A stretch of DNA of 64,000 nucleotides from Tilletiopsis washingtonensis (taxonomy: Eukaryota; Basidiomycota; Exobasidiomycetes; Entylomatales), in the NCBI RefSeq assembly GCF_003144115.1, contig NW_020312008.1:462477-526476 (forward strand). The letters run 5' to 3'. The translations under genes and the position numbers were made by a program. Numbering within the stretch: the stretch's first letter is position 1; each line of letters opens with the position of its first letter. The notes beneath the pieces were generated by a model that saw nothing but the letters and a program-made list of their open reading frames with translations, ran no database searches and was not told the DNA's origin. Below, piece by piece: positions 9,691-20,445 of the stretch.

Positions 9691-12600
9691 TCAGTACTGC
9701 GAGCGAGGCGTCATCAGCGACAGACGGCAGCGAGACGGGTTCTGGGCGCTCTCACCTGCTGGCCGTAGCCGCCGTAGCCCTGCTGCTGCTGGCCAAAGCC
9801 GTTCTGGAAGCTCGAGCCCATGACGCCGCCGGGTGCAAAGCCAGTCGGCTGCGGCCGCAGTGCGTCGTAGCGCTCTGCAGAGGGGGAATGCACTGGTCAG
9901 TCGACGTCTGCACAGGGGCCGAGCAGGGCAACGCACGGGGAGCCTGAGGTGCATTTGCCGGGTCGACGTGTAGCTGTCCTTGCCGCATTTCTGTGGGGGA
10001 AGCGGTCGTCAGCGACACGTCGCGATCGCATCGAGGCGCCACTCACGTCCGAAGATCGACGCCGCGCCGAGCTTGTCGCCGGGCCCGGTCTGCATCGGCA
10101 TCTGGATGCCCGTGGCCTGCGGCTGCAGCTGCTGCTGCTGTTGCTGCTGTTGCTGCGGCATGGCGGTGAACTGCGGCGCGAGCATGCCGCCGCCGAAGCC
10201 CGACACGTTTGAGATGCCATAGTTGGGGTTGTAGCCCGTCTGCTGCGGCTGCATGCCGCCCATGCCGTTGAAGCCACTGCCGCCGCCAAAGCCCGTCATC
10301 TGCGGCTGCTGCTGCTGCTGCTGGAAGCCAGTCATTTGCGGCTGGAAGCCCGTCATCTGCGGCTGCTGCTGCTGGTAGCCGCCAAAGCCAGTCTGCTGGT
10401 TCTGCATCCAGCCCGTCTGCTGCGCCTGCAGCCCACCGCTCGTCGGCACGAAGTGCCCAGTGCCCTGCGTCGAGATGAGCGGCGCGAGCAAGCCCTGGTT
10501 GCCCGGCACCGGCGCGACTGGCCCGCGAGGGCCGTTCGAGCCAAACGAGCCGCCGCCGAGTGGGCTCGCGCCTGGTCGTGGCGAGACGCCGCTGGACGGC
10601 GGCCGCATGGCGGCCAGCTTGTCGAACAGCGCAGAGTTCGGGTCGGCGGCCGGCTTCGGCGGCTCGACGACTGGCGCAGGCGCGGGCGGCGGCGGCGTCG
10701 GCGCAGGCGGCGGGGTAGGTGCTGCCGGCGTGCGACTGGCTGCGGGCACGGGCGTGCTGGGCTTCGTGCTCGACGGCCGCGGCGTCCACGCATCGTCGTC
10801 GAAGCCGCCGCTGCCCGTTGCAGGCGGCGCTGTCTTGCGTGACGCGCCAGCCGAGGCAATAACGGTCGGGCTCGATGTGCTCGAGCGCGTCACTGGGCTG
10901 GCAGTGCGCGCCAGGTCCTCGGCGGCAGCGGCAATGCCGGCTGCGTCGACGCCCGTCGTCGAGGACTTGGGCGTCGGCCGGCCGCGCCGCGTGTTGTTGC
11001 GCAGACTGCCATCAGGGCCAGAGAAGAGATTCGGCGCCGGGCTCGTCGACGCGCCATTGCGGCGCGCACTCTGCTCCTGCTCCTGCAGCTTGCGCGCCAT
11101 CTCTTCGTCGGCCTTGAGCTGCGCTGCAATGTCGCTCTCGCCGCGTGCACTGCTGCCGCCACCTCCGCCACCGCCGCCGCCGCCGCCTCCACTGCTCTTG
11201 GCGTACTTGCGCTTGATGAACTTGTCCACGCGGATGATGTCGCCCTCGCGCAGGCCGATGCTGCGCAGCGTGCCCGGCTCCATGTCGGGCAGGATGGCCT
11301 CGTCGATCTTGTCTCGCTCAAAGGCGGCCGCGTAGCGCGTGCAGTCGTCGACGTCGACGCCGGCGGCGAGGAAGAACTCGAACCAGTCGACGTTGCGCTT
11401 CGGCCCGCGCGCACTCTCCTGCCGGCGGCGGGCCTCGCGCTCGGCCTCCTTGCGCTTCTCGCGCTCGCGCTCGGCGCGGCGCGGGTCGGCAGAGGAGGCG
11501 GCGGCCGAGCTGCGGCGCTGCTCGCCACGCGCCTCGCCGCGCCCGATGCTGCTGGGCGCCAGACGCTTGCCAGTGACGTCCTCGAGGTACTGAATGTCGG
11601 CGTTGCTCATCTTCTCCACAGCCACCTCAATCACGACGCCGTTGAGCTTGTGCAGGCGGATCTTGCCCTGGTTGAAGCCGAGGAACTCGGCCTCGACGCG
11701 GAACTGCGCCGAGCGGTCGTGCCACACGCGCGTGCGCGCAGGGTTTGGCCGGCTCTTGCCGCCGGCGTCCTTGGGACGCTCAGGCACCGAGCGCCCTGCT
11801 GGGATGGGCACGTCGCGCACAGAGGCAGTAGGAGCGGCAGGCGCAGCGGCCCTTGGCGGCGCAGGGGCAGGTTGTGCCTTGAGCGCCTCGCGCCGGCGAT
11901 CCTCGGCCTCGCGCGCGCGTCTGGCAGCCGCCTCCTTTGTCCGCCGCGTGGCCTCCATTGCCTCCTGCTGCTCTCTGCGCTCCTCCTCTTCAGCAGCAGC
12001 AGCCGCAGCTGCATCATCGTCGTCATCATCGGCGGCGGCGGCGGCGCCGGCGCCGTCGGTGACCTCGACGTAGCTGGCAGGCACGACGCCCTCTTCGCCG
12101 CGCGCGTTGCGCACCTTCCACCAGTCCTCATTCTCGCGCTCGACGAGCGTCAGCGGCTCGTTCTCTGCCACACTGATCTCGTCGTCGCCCTGCGCCTCAA
12201 AGTCGTACAGCGCCATCGCCGGCTCGCCCTGCGCGTGGCCGTTGCTGGCTGCAGCAGCGGGAGCCTCCGTCTTGCGCTGCGGCGGCGGCAGCGTTGCGCC
12301 TCCCGCGCGCGCAGGCGGCGGCAGCACTGGCGCAGCAGCGACGGAGGAAGACGTGCGTGACGCAGCGCCTGCGAGCGGCGGCGGCATGCTCCGCGTAGCC
12401 GGCGGCGGCTTGACCACGCCGTTCTCTTCCGCAATCGCCTTGCTCTCCTCGATCTTGCTGACCACAGCCTCGCCCTCCGACTTGCTGCTCATGACGAAGC
12501 GCAGCGCGTTATCCTCGAGGCCGGCCGCGGCGTCGAGCTCGAGATTGACCTGCTTGCCCTTGCTCTCCACCGCCGTCGCGACGATGTGCAGCACGCTGAT

Positions 12601-13465
12601 CTTCTGCACTGGCTGCTTGTCCGACTCGGAGGCAAAGAAGAGCGAGCCGTTGCCGACGCCCAGCGTGCCCTTGCGCTTCTTCTTCTTGCCATCGAGAGCC
12701 TGTGCAGTTTGCATGAGGCCTGCCAGCCCGCAGCGGAGCGCCTCTCTGACTCACCGAGACGCCCCACATCTTGATTTCGTCTGCCTTGTCGCCTGCCTGC
12801 GCCGGCGCGAAGGCCGTGATGGCGCCGGGCGCAGCACGCGGCGGCGCGGGCGAGAGCGGCGCGGGCGGCGACATGGGCGCCGGCGGCGGCGAGAGCGGCG
12901 CCTCATTGTCGGGCTCGGGCGCATCCTCGGCCACTTCTGCGCCAAGCCCTGTCTCGCCATCCACGGCAGCGACCTGACAGCCCACACACGTCAGCACCGG
13001 TACCCTGCCACGCGGCGTTGCATTGCGGCGCCGCACGCTGCAGCTCCACGTCGCCGCACTCACCTCGTCGACGTAATTCTTCGGCACGAAGCCGAGGCGC
13101 GCCTCGTGCGAGCCGTCGGCGTAGCTGACGAGCAGCCAGTCGTCGTCGTCGTCGTCGAAGACGTTGAGCAGCGCATCCTCGGCAAGGTCGAGCTCCTCGT
13201 CGGTCTGCGCGGCGTAGTCATACAGCGCGCGGCTCTGGCGGCGCGGCTCGGCGGGCTCGAGGTAGTTGGCGGGCACGAGGCCGATGCGCGCTGCGTCTGC
13301 GTCGTCGTGGGCGTCGGCGCCGGGCGGCGGCTTCAGCTTGGCCTTGTGCCACTCGGGGTCCGAGGCGTCGAGCACGTAGAGGAGCGCATCCTCGGCGAAC
13401 GAGAGCTCGTCGTCGGCGGTGGCCGTGTAGTCGTAGAGGGCGCGCGAGAGGGCGACGTAGGCCAT
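9691..13465 (-). CDS. SLA1: Sla1, endocytic actin-patch adaptor
   Basis: Six minus-strand exons (13465-13064, 12973-12755, 12699-10047, 9990-9937, 9874-9756, 9696-9691) total exactly 1150 residues, close to yeast Sla1. Two SH3 domains open the protein (ALYDYTATADDELSF and ALYDYAAQTDEELDL). A conserved strand DEIKMWGVS and a KKKKRKGTLGVGNG segment follow, then a third SH3 (MALYDFEAQGDDEISVAE, about residues 367-424). The Sla1 homology domain SHD1 (RVWHDRSAQFRVEAEFLGF) lies near residue 530 and a SAM-like SHD2 (VDWFEFFLAAGVDVDDC) near 645-710. The C-terminal third is Pro/Gln-rich with repeated QxTG motifs, the Ark/Prk kinase target type. Sla1 links cargo (NPFxD), Las17 and Pan1/End3 at endocytic sites. 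The last exon is six bases, Tyr plus stop. Confidence 0.96.
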
Positions 13466-13979
13466 GGCTGCGGCGGGCGCAGCTGGCAGGTGCTGCGCGA
13501 GGAGAGGCAGCGGCGACGGTGCTGAGGCTGGGTGGAGGAGAGACAAGGGTTGCGACAGCGAGGCGGAGGTGCCATCCGTCCATCCGCGCCGCGCGCTGGG
13601 CCGCTGGCTGGAAGCCGTGCGCCCTGAGCAGCCTGGCGCATCGCATCGGCACAGCACGCGAGCAGTGTCCGCGCGGCGCCAGGGCCAGCGGGATCGGCAG
13701 CGCTGGGCCGCCGTCTGTGGAGCATGCACGTCGGCGAGACACTGCATGCGCGCGCGCTGGGCGGTGCGGGCTGCGTGCGCGACTCTGGCAAGCCCACCCG
13801 CGCGTGCGGCGCACCCGTTCATCGCCGCGCCATCGACTCGAGCTGCTGGCGCCAGGGCAGCTTCGCCTCTGTCCCGCCTCCATCTCCACCCGTCCGTCCC
13901 GCACCTCTTGTGCGTCGCCTGCACCCGCTCAGCGAGCCTGCACACACTGACCGTCTCTCCTGTGCCAGCCCCGCCCAGC
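13466..13979. promoter_or_regulatory. Divergent promoter between SLA1 and COX9
   Basis: About 510 bases shared by the 5' ends of two head-to-head genes. It has CT-rich tracts near both starts and no open frame of its own that looks coding. Confidence 0.45.
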
Positions 13980-14483
13980 ATGCCCGTCGGAGCCATCCCC
14001 GCCATCACCGGCAAGCTGCGCAAGCGCCTCATCCTCGACCTCAGCGTCGCCCTCGGCGGCGGCACCGCCCTCGGCTACGCCTACTGGTGCGTGCGCGCAC
14101 AGGCCAGAGTGCTGCAGGAGCAGAGACAGTAAATGCTGTCTGCTGCAAGAGGGAGCAGAGCGGCAGAGCGCTCGCGGGCGCAGAGACGTGCTGCTACTGG
14201 CGCCAGCCATGCCGGGCGGGTTGCGAGTCGCGCGCGCCGGCGCACCGGCGGCCAGCAGCGGGCGGCGTCTGCGCATGCCGCAGTGCGCCTCTGCTGCGCC
14301 TGTCGCGCTGCGCACCTCTGCCCCGCAGCCCTTGCCTGCTGCGCCTTCGTCGGCCGCGCTGCAGCGCACCCCCGCGAGCTGCCCTGCTCACTCCCCTCTG
14401 CGCCCCGCAGGTACGGCGTCCACGTGCCCTCGGTCAAGCGCCGCGACACGTTCTACGAGAAGCTGCAGTCCGACAAGCAGTAG
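13980..14483 (+). CDS. COX9: Cytochrome c oxidase subunit VIIa (Cox9)
   Basis: Two exons (13980-14086 and 14411-14483) join through a split Trp codon into 59 residues, the usual size of this subunit. The order is typical: a short matrix segment with ITGKLRKRL, one hydrophobic helix (DLSVALGGGTALGYAYW), then a charged tail starting YGVHVPSVKRRDTFYEKL. Yeast Cox9 has the same ITG..KRR..helix..WGFH..K.Y pattern. It is a single-span inner-membrane subunit of respiratory complex IV. The intron, 324 nt, is several times longer than the local norm and has no coding signal inside. The gene is too short to stand out by length alone, so the call rests on the motif order. Confidence 0.88.
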
Positions 14484-14739
14484 ACAGCTGCTCGCTCCGA
14501 CAACAAGGGCTAGCGAAAGGGACGCTCAATCGATCACAGTGAAAGCGAGTGCGATTGAGGCGCTCGCGACGGGGAGCGTCGCGGCTGGCGCTGGGTGAGA
14601 CAGGGACGGACAGAGCGAGACAGGGGTGGAAGAAGCGAGAGACGGGCGGAGACGTCGCGGCAGAGGCGAAAGGGTGACACACGAGAGTGGGAGAAGGACC
14701 AAGAGAGGGCGCGGATCGGGGGCCAGTCAGGCTGGGCTG

Positions 14740-16759
14740 CTACACGAGGAGCGCAGCGCCAGCAGCGAGGAGCACTGCGACGGCGAGCGAGATGCGCGCG
14801 GGCGCGACAGCTGCCTTGGCGCCGCTTGGCTTTCCCGAGCTGCTCGTCTCGACGCCCGAGTCGATGACGTTGCCGTTGGCATCGCGGATCTCGCCGCCCA
14901 CGGCGCCGAGCTTGCCGCCGTCGGATGCGGCAGCGGGCTGCGCCTGCGCCGCAATCGTCGTGTCGGGCGCCAGCACGGCGGGGCCCCCTTCAAGGCGGGG
15001 AGAATCGTCATTAAAAAATCCGGTGATGGAGAGGGGCGCTGCATCGAAGTCTGGACCACGCATGAGCGGTCAGCGATGCGGCCAGAGGGCGTGGGAGCCC
15101 GGCCACTGCCAGCACGCACTCGAGAGCTGCAGCTGCGTCTGCGCACAGATGCCCTCGGCCGACTGCCGGCGCCACGGCCGGCTTGCGGGCACGTCGCGCA
15201 CCGAGAACTGGCACGGCGACTGGCGCAGGCCGCGGCGCGTCGTGACGATGGCCGTGTGAGCCCTGGCCTGGCGGTGTAGAAGGTGGGGGGTCAGCGGCGG
15301 GCGGCGGTGAAAGACGGACCCTGCGCGGCGGGGGGCGCACCTGCTGGCCCGGCGTCCAGACGTTGGGCGACTCAAACGCAAATGTGTATGCCATGGGGTT
15401 GCGCACCGGCTCGGCCGAGGTGCGCGCGCAGGCCGTCTGACGAGCGTCCCAGGACATCGTCGGGTACTGCAGCGTGTCGCGCACGCCGTCGGTGCCGCGA
15501 CAGCCGCCTTGGAACGGGTGCAGCAGGTTGAGCCAGTGGCCTGTTCGGGGAGAGGGGGCTGGTCAGCGCCATGCTCTGCTCCCCGGTCCTGCCCGGGCGA
15601 ACTCACCGACTTCGTGCACGAGCGTGTTGCCCGTAAAGTCGTTGAACTTGTTGGGCCGTGTCTTGTGGCCCGTCAGCGTGCCGACATCGACGATGCAGCC
15701 GTCGCCGTCCTGCGGCTCGCGGCCGGCCGTGGGGAAGGTGCACGTGCCGGCGAGGGCATCGCCGTCGGGCGCGCTGATCGAGTTGACGAGGAAGATGTTG
15801 AGGTGGTCGCGCTTGAACGTGCCGGCCGTGCGCTTGTACTGGCCCATGAGCGCGTAGGCGGCCCGCGCATTCGACTTGTTGTAGCGCCAGAAGACGCTGC
15901 GAGTCGTGACGCCCGTTCACACTTGACGCTGCACGACGCGGAAGAGGATGCGCATCTTTGCGTACTTGACGCGCAGGATCTGGATCTCGGCATCGAGCGC
16001 GGCAGAGTCGACGATGACCTTGCCTGCCTCGTCACCGGCGAGCCAGTGGAAGGAGACGTCGATCATCTGGTACGGCGGCAGGCAGAGCGTCGGCAGCAGC
16101 GCCCGGCGCGCCATGTAGCCCGGCTGCTCCTCGAGCTCAGCACGCCGGCGCAGCGCCTCGGCCATGTCAGGCTCGCGCGCACGGGCAAGACAGTCGGCCG
16201 TGCCGGAGATGTTGGCAATGTAGGCCAGCTCGATGAGCGCCTGGTCGGCGGCGACGTCGGGCGGCGTGTAGGGCGCCACAAACTCGCCCGCGTAGTTCCA
16301 GTCGCCGTCGGGCACGCTCAGCGGCCACGTGGCCGGGTCGGTGCTCGTCGTGTTCGACTCGAGCAGCGTGCCGTTGCCGGGCTGCGTGCCGTTGATCGGC
16401 AGCGTGCCATTGAGCGGCAGCGTGCCATTGATGGGCGCAGGCATCTCGGGCAGCGTCGTGTTGGTCGGCGGCTCGGTAGGCTCGCTCGGCGTGGTGGGGG
16501 GGTCGGCGGGCATCGTGGGCTCGCCCGTCGTCGGAGGGTCGTCGCCCGGCGGCGCAGGCGTCGGAGGCTCGCCCGTGGTGGGCGGGTCAACCGGCGTGGG
16601 CTCGACAGGGATAGGCTCGGGCACCGTGGGCACCGGCTCGCCCGTCGAGGGCAGCGTGCCCGGCTCGGAGCCGATCGTGCCGTTGGTGACGCCGCCGCTC
16701 TGCGCGACGACGCCGTGCGCCGCGAGCGCACAGAGGAGGAGAAGACGAGCGAAGCGCAT
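14740..16759 (-). CDS. GPI-anchored M43 (pappalysin-like) metalloprotease
   Basis: Five minus-strand exons (16759-15921, 15896-15607, 15540-15341, 15267-15120, 15050-14740) give 595 residues. After a signal peptide (MRFARLLLLCALAAHGVVA) comes a mucin-like stalk of about 130 residues with TTGEPP-type repeats and several NGT sequons. The catalytic part carries HEVGHWLNLLH, the extended metzincin zinc motif HExxHxxxxxH; an intron falls between HEVG and HW. A NPMAY segment downstream fits the Met-turn. The end is a hydrophobic GPI-signal tail. M43 enzymes are zinc endopeptidases; fungal forms are extracellular. The first intron is ambiguous: 24 nt (15897-15920) keeps VFWRYNK in the protein, while a 48-nt option ending in AAG also keeps phase and drops seven or eight residues. 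Confidence 0.85.
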
Positions 16760-18411
16760 GAAGTGCGACAGCTTGAGGCGAGGAGGATAGTGAGGACAGG
16801 CTTGAGTGGGCGAGCACGAGCGCCTTATGTAGGCATTCGTCCTCCCCGAAGCCACTCGCACGCCCGACCTTGCTGCACGTCCAGGCGAGCACGAGCTGGG
16901 TGCATCTCGCCCGCGCAGCCTCCCCTTTTTGCCCTTTCTCCCTCAGCAGCTCGCTGTGGACCGTCCTTGCCGTGCTCGACGCTCCCGCGGCGGTGCTGTC
17001 CGCAAGCAAGGCGCAGCGCTGTGGGTACGACGCATGTTGCCTCGCAGCCCGTTGCTGCCGCCACCTGCACCGCAGTCGGGCCCAGTGCGCGCCCAGGTGT
17101 TAGTTCCGGCCCGAGGTTTGGCGATGCCGACTCGAGGCGTCGCGAAGTAATGCGTTGACGCAAGGCTGTACCTGCATCTGGACGAGACAGCCACAAGGCT
17201 GGACGCGATGGCATTCGGCGTACCTTGCTACGGTCGAGAGCGCCCAGTGGAAGGTGTTGCAGCGCATCAACGCGGATGGCAGTGAGAGCGACCCGAGAAG
17301 GCACGCCAAGCACAGCAACGTCTGAGATCGGCGCGGCTCGAGAGTCGAGGCCCGTTTCTGCGCAACTCCGCCCCGTCGCGGCAGGCGGCGGCGGCCTGAG
17401 CTTGCGCGTGCCCAGGCGGACCCTGAACTTAGTGCCAGATCTGGCCAAGTGCTGCGGCACCGCATCTGTTGCTGCTCCTGCTTCCTCTGCCGCTTTGTGA
17501 ATTTGAAGGCACGCATCTGCGGCTGGAGCTGCTGCTGCATGCTGCATGCTGGTGGCCAGCGCTCAGAGCGCAGACTGCATCTCGCAGCTGCGTCTCGAAG
17601 CCGCATGCCGCCCACCTGGACGCCCGCCTCTTGCTGCCACACGCGCCCGGCACGGGCCGCGTGCATCCGCGGAAGCAGGCGTGGAAGTGGCATCTGAACA
17701 AGAAGCGCGCAGTCGAGTGCTGGCCTCGACAGCACCAGTTTCTGCGACGGCCGAGCGAAGCAGAAGTGCCCCGGCACCGTCACGGGTGGCCACTTCTCAG
17801 CGCCTCTCGGCGTGCGGTGCTCTTCAGCGGGTCCGAACGCGTCTTCGACGCGCGGGTGTGGGCGCATGCGGAAAAGCGCATTCTTACTCGGCTGGGCTGA
17901 TGCTGTGCCTGGTCCAGCAGCAGCGGCAGCAGCAGCGGCAGCAGCATCGAGCCAGCACAGCTCTGGACCTACACCCTCGGCGAGCAGTATCTGCGGCTCC
18001 GGTGCATGCCAAGCTCCGTTGCGTGCCGAACGGGCGGGCCCAGCCGCAGCACCACGCAGCGGAGACAGCAGGCAGACCCGCAGCCCCGACGGCAGCAACA
18101 CCAGCAGCGAGAGTCCCACGCGAATCATGCCATCTTCGACACCGCAGGCCGGAAGTCGCTGCGGCTACGCTCGTCCTCCTATGGCGCTGCAGAGCGCTGT
18201 CAATCGAGAGAGGCACCCTGGCACGAGAAAGCGGCAGACTGCTCGACGCCAAGGCTGAAGATGAAGAAACTCCGTGGCGGCATCGAGCAGCAAGCAAAGG
18301 TTGGTATTCATTTGACGAAACACGGATCGAGCGACAACGACCTACGACCTGCAATCCAGCGAGGGAGTGCGGGAGGTCGAGTCTTAGTTATGTACATCTT
18401 GGCTCTCGAGC
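16760..18411. other. Gene-poor stretch of 1.65 kb with a CAG-type run
   Basis: Promoter of the M43 gene at the left edge and the 3' flank of the phosphatase-like gene at the right. Long open frames exist on both strands but overlap each other, lack domains and have Arg/Ala/Ser-rich random-like composition. An imperfect CAG/CGG trinucleotide run lies near 17920-17950. Confidence 0.45.
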
Positions 18412-20104
18412 TCAAGCCTCGGCAGCCGCCGGCTTGCCGCTCACGAGCTCGGCCTGGGAGCCGGCGTGTGGGTTCGAGCTGCGCGGCGAGAGTTCATGTC
18501 CAGCGTACCCGCCGCCGCCGCGCTTCTTCTTCTTCTCGCCAGCGTGGCCAGTGTACGCCGGCATGCCTCTCACCCACACCCACAGCGCCAGCAGCGCCGC
18601 GGCAACGGCCAGCGCCACGAGTGCGCCAATGACGCCCGCCACCACGGGGCTCACTCGTTGTCTGCCCTCCGTGCTTGCCGGGCTCGCAAAGCCAGCTCCG
18701 CCCGTGCCGTTGAGCGCCGCCAGCGTGTCGCAGCCCCTCGCGCTCGTCTCGCCGCACGCATCGCACCACTCGGCCAGCGACTCGACGGCCAGCGGCCTGA
18801 GGTGCTGCTCGAGCTGCGCGCGTGGGAGCAGCGCGCCCGCCTCGGCGCCGAGGATGGACAGCGGCGCCCACTCGCCCGCAGAGCCGTTGCGGAAGAGCAG
18901 CCGGAACGAGTCGTCGCTGTGCAGTTCGAAGAGGAACGTCGAGGCATAGTCGACGACGGAGTCACGCGGCATGTACTCTTGCACGTCGAGCAGCGTGGCC
19001 ATGCTCAGGAAGAGCTTGTACGACGCGGCGACGATGCTGATGCTGAGCGCGTCGCTGGCGTTGGAGAGGCGCGACATGTCGTCGAGCAGCGTAGCGGAGA
19101 AGGCGTGGCCGGCAATGTTGCCGATGGATCCCACCTCAGGTGGGCCGAAAGCGTAAGACTCGTGAATGTCGGCGAAACGCTTGGCGCGGAACAGGGTGTC
19201 GTCGGAGATCTGAGGCGCGAGGGTGGCGTTATGGATCGACTCGACGTTGAGGAAGTCGAAGCTGAGACGGCGCGAGTGAGCGGGGGAGAGGGCCAAGCTC
19301 TGCACGGTGTGGGTGGCAGCTCACAGATTCCAGGCGTTCTGGTACTTGCGAGGTCGATCGCCTAGCACGTCGGTGCGGTTGTAGAAGGTCTCTGCCAGGA
19401 AGGCCGATTGCCGGCCCCACTGCGTCTCGTAGTACTCCCTGTTATCGCGGGCAGCTACATCAGCATCCGCCTTTTCGCTTGGCTAGCAAGGTGGGGGGGG
19501 GGGGGGGGGAAACACTGTAGGGACGACTCACGCGAGGCGCTGCTGCCATGCACTGCATTGCGTCCATCCCTCGAGCGCAACCGACTGCTCCGGCTCGACT
19601 GTCTCGATCTCGATGAGCTGTGCCCGGTTCTCCCACGTCACATTCTGGCCGTTGGCGAGGGTAATGGACTCGGGGTAGGGCGGGTAGAGTCCTGCAAGCG
19701 GTACACAGTCAGCGTTGCTGCGGCGTCAGCTCGATGTGAGTCGCCGTACCTTGAGCGAGAGCATTGGCAGTGTCGACAATCACACTCCCCTCTCCCCCCG
19801 CATCCGCGACAATCTTGACGCTCCTGCCGCGATGCACTTGCGCATCCAGGCTCGCAATGCGCGTCGCGCTCGAGTCGTTGAGGTAGCGCTGGCGCAGATC
19901 CTGGCCGTTGGCATAGCCCTGCAGATAGCCTGCCACAGTCAGGTTGGTGTCCGATGCGCTGTCCAGCCCAGAGGCGGGGTCAGCGCATGCATGCGCAAGG
20001 AGAGCAGGGGAGGCCTCTCACGCGTAGGAGATGGGGTTCTGGTAGAAGCCCTGGCGGTCGCCGTGGCGCACGAGCACAAAGACGCCGGTGACGGGTGCGC
20101 TCAT
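18412..20104 (-). CDS. Histidine-acid-phosphatase-like protein with C-terminal membrane anchor
   Basis: Five minus-strand exons (20104-20022, 19958-19750, 19691-19532, 19438-19325, 19261-18412) join exactly into 471 residues. The N-terminus carries the histidine phosphatase signature VLVRHGDR at residues 10-17, without a signal peptide before it. NLTVAGYLQGYANG and a tail-end strand YASTFLFELHSDDSFRLLF match the acid phosphatase fold, including the conserved FELH near the C-terminal lobe. One transmembrane helix follows, then a short cytosolic tail with KKKKR. Where active family members have an HD dipeptide (SAHDTT), this protein reads ASYKLFLSM, so the proton donor seems absent. Such YK-type relatives occur in fungi as I recall, and their activity is uncertain. 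Intron three contains a 17-base C-tract on the coding strand. Confidence 0.78.
19493..19509. repeat. G17 homopolymer in an intron of the phosphatase-like gene
   Basis: Seventeen G on the plus strand, so poly-C in the transcript, between the donor at 19531 and the TAACAG acceptor at 19439-19444. Confidence 0.9.
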
Positions 20105-20445
20105 GGTTGTACGCTTGACCAGGGGTGTTGAGATGGTAGTGGTCGAGAGTCAGGATGCAGCGAGGCCGACGCAGCGGTACAATCGTGGCGGCCTGAGACG
20201 AGCCGTGGTGCTGCGCCGGCGCCGAGAAGAATAGCGCCTCGGCAGCGGCGCACCGCGCGGCGGTTGGGCCGATCAAGATAAGGCCTTGGCGCGGCTTGAG
20301 CGCGTGGGAAACTGTCGGCGTCTCGGCCGATGTGCCATGCGGCGCGCGAGGTGCGGCGGTGGAGGCGCCGCATCGACCTCTTGGCATCTTGCCTTCCCAC
20401 CGCGCACCCTCCTCCACGACCCCACACTCCGGCTTGGCAATCGCC
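20105..20445. promoter_or_regulatory. Divergent promoter between phosphatase-like gene and GatA
   Basis: About 340 bases between two head-to-head starts. The frame of the GatA gene stays open upstream to 20296, but the ATG at 20446 gives the better mitochondrial presequence, so the upstream part is taken as 5' UTR and promoter. Confidence 0.4.

Noticed and set aside
12107-13525. 472-codon plus-strand open frame
   Set aside because: Antisense shadow of SLA1 exons; no domain.
15509-17158. 549-codon plus-strand open frame
   Set aside because: Antisense to the M43 protease; long only because of high GC.
17546-18949. 467-codon plus-strand open frame with a QQQ run
   Set aside because: Overlaps the phosphatase-like gene on the other strand, has no domain and mixed low-complexity composition.
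19298-19324. 27-base intron in the phosphatase-like gene
   Set aside because: A canonical 63-base intron (19262-19324) with a better acceptor gives the same phase.
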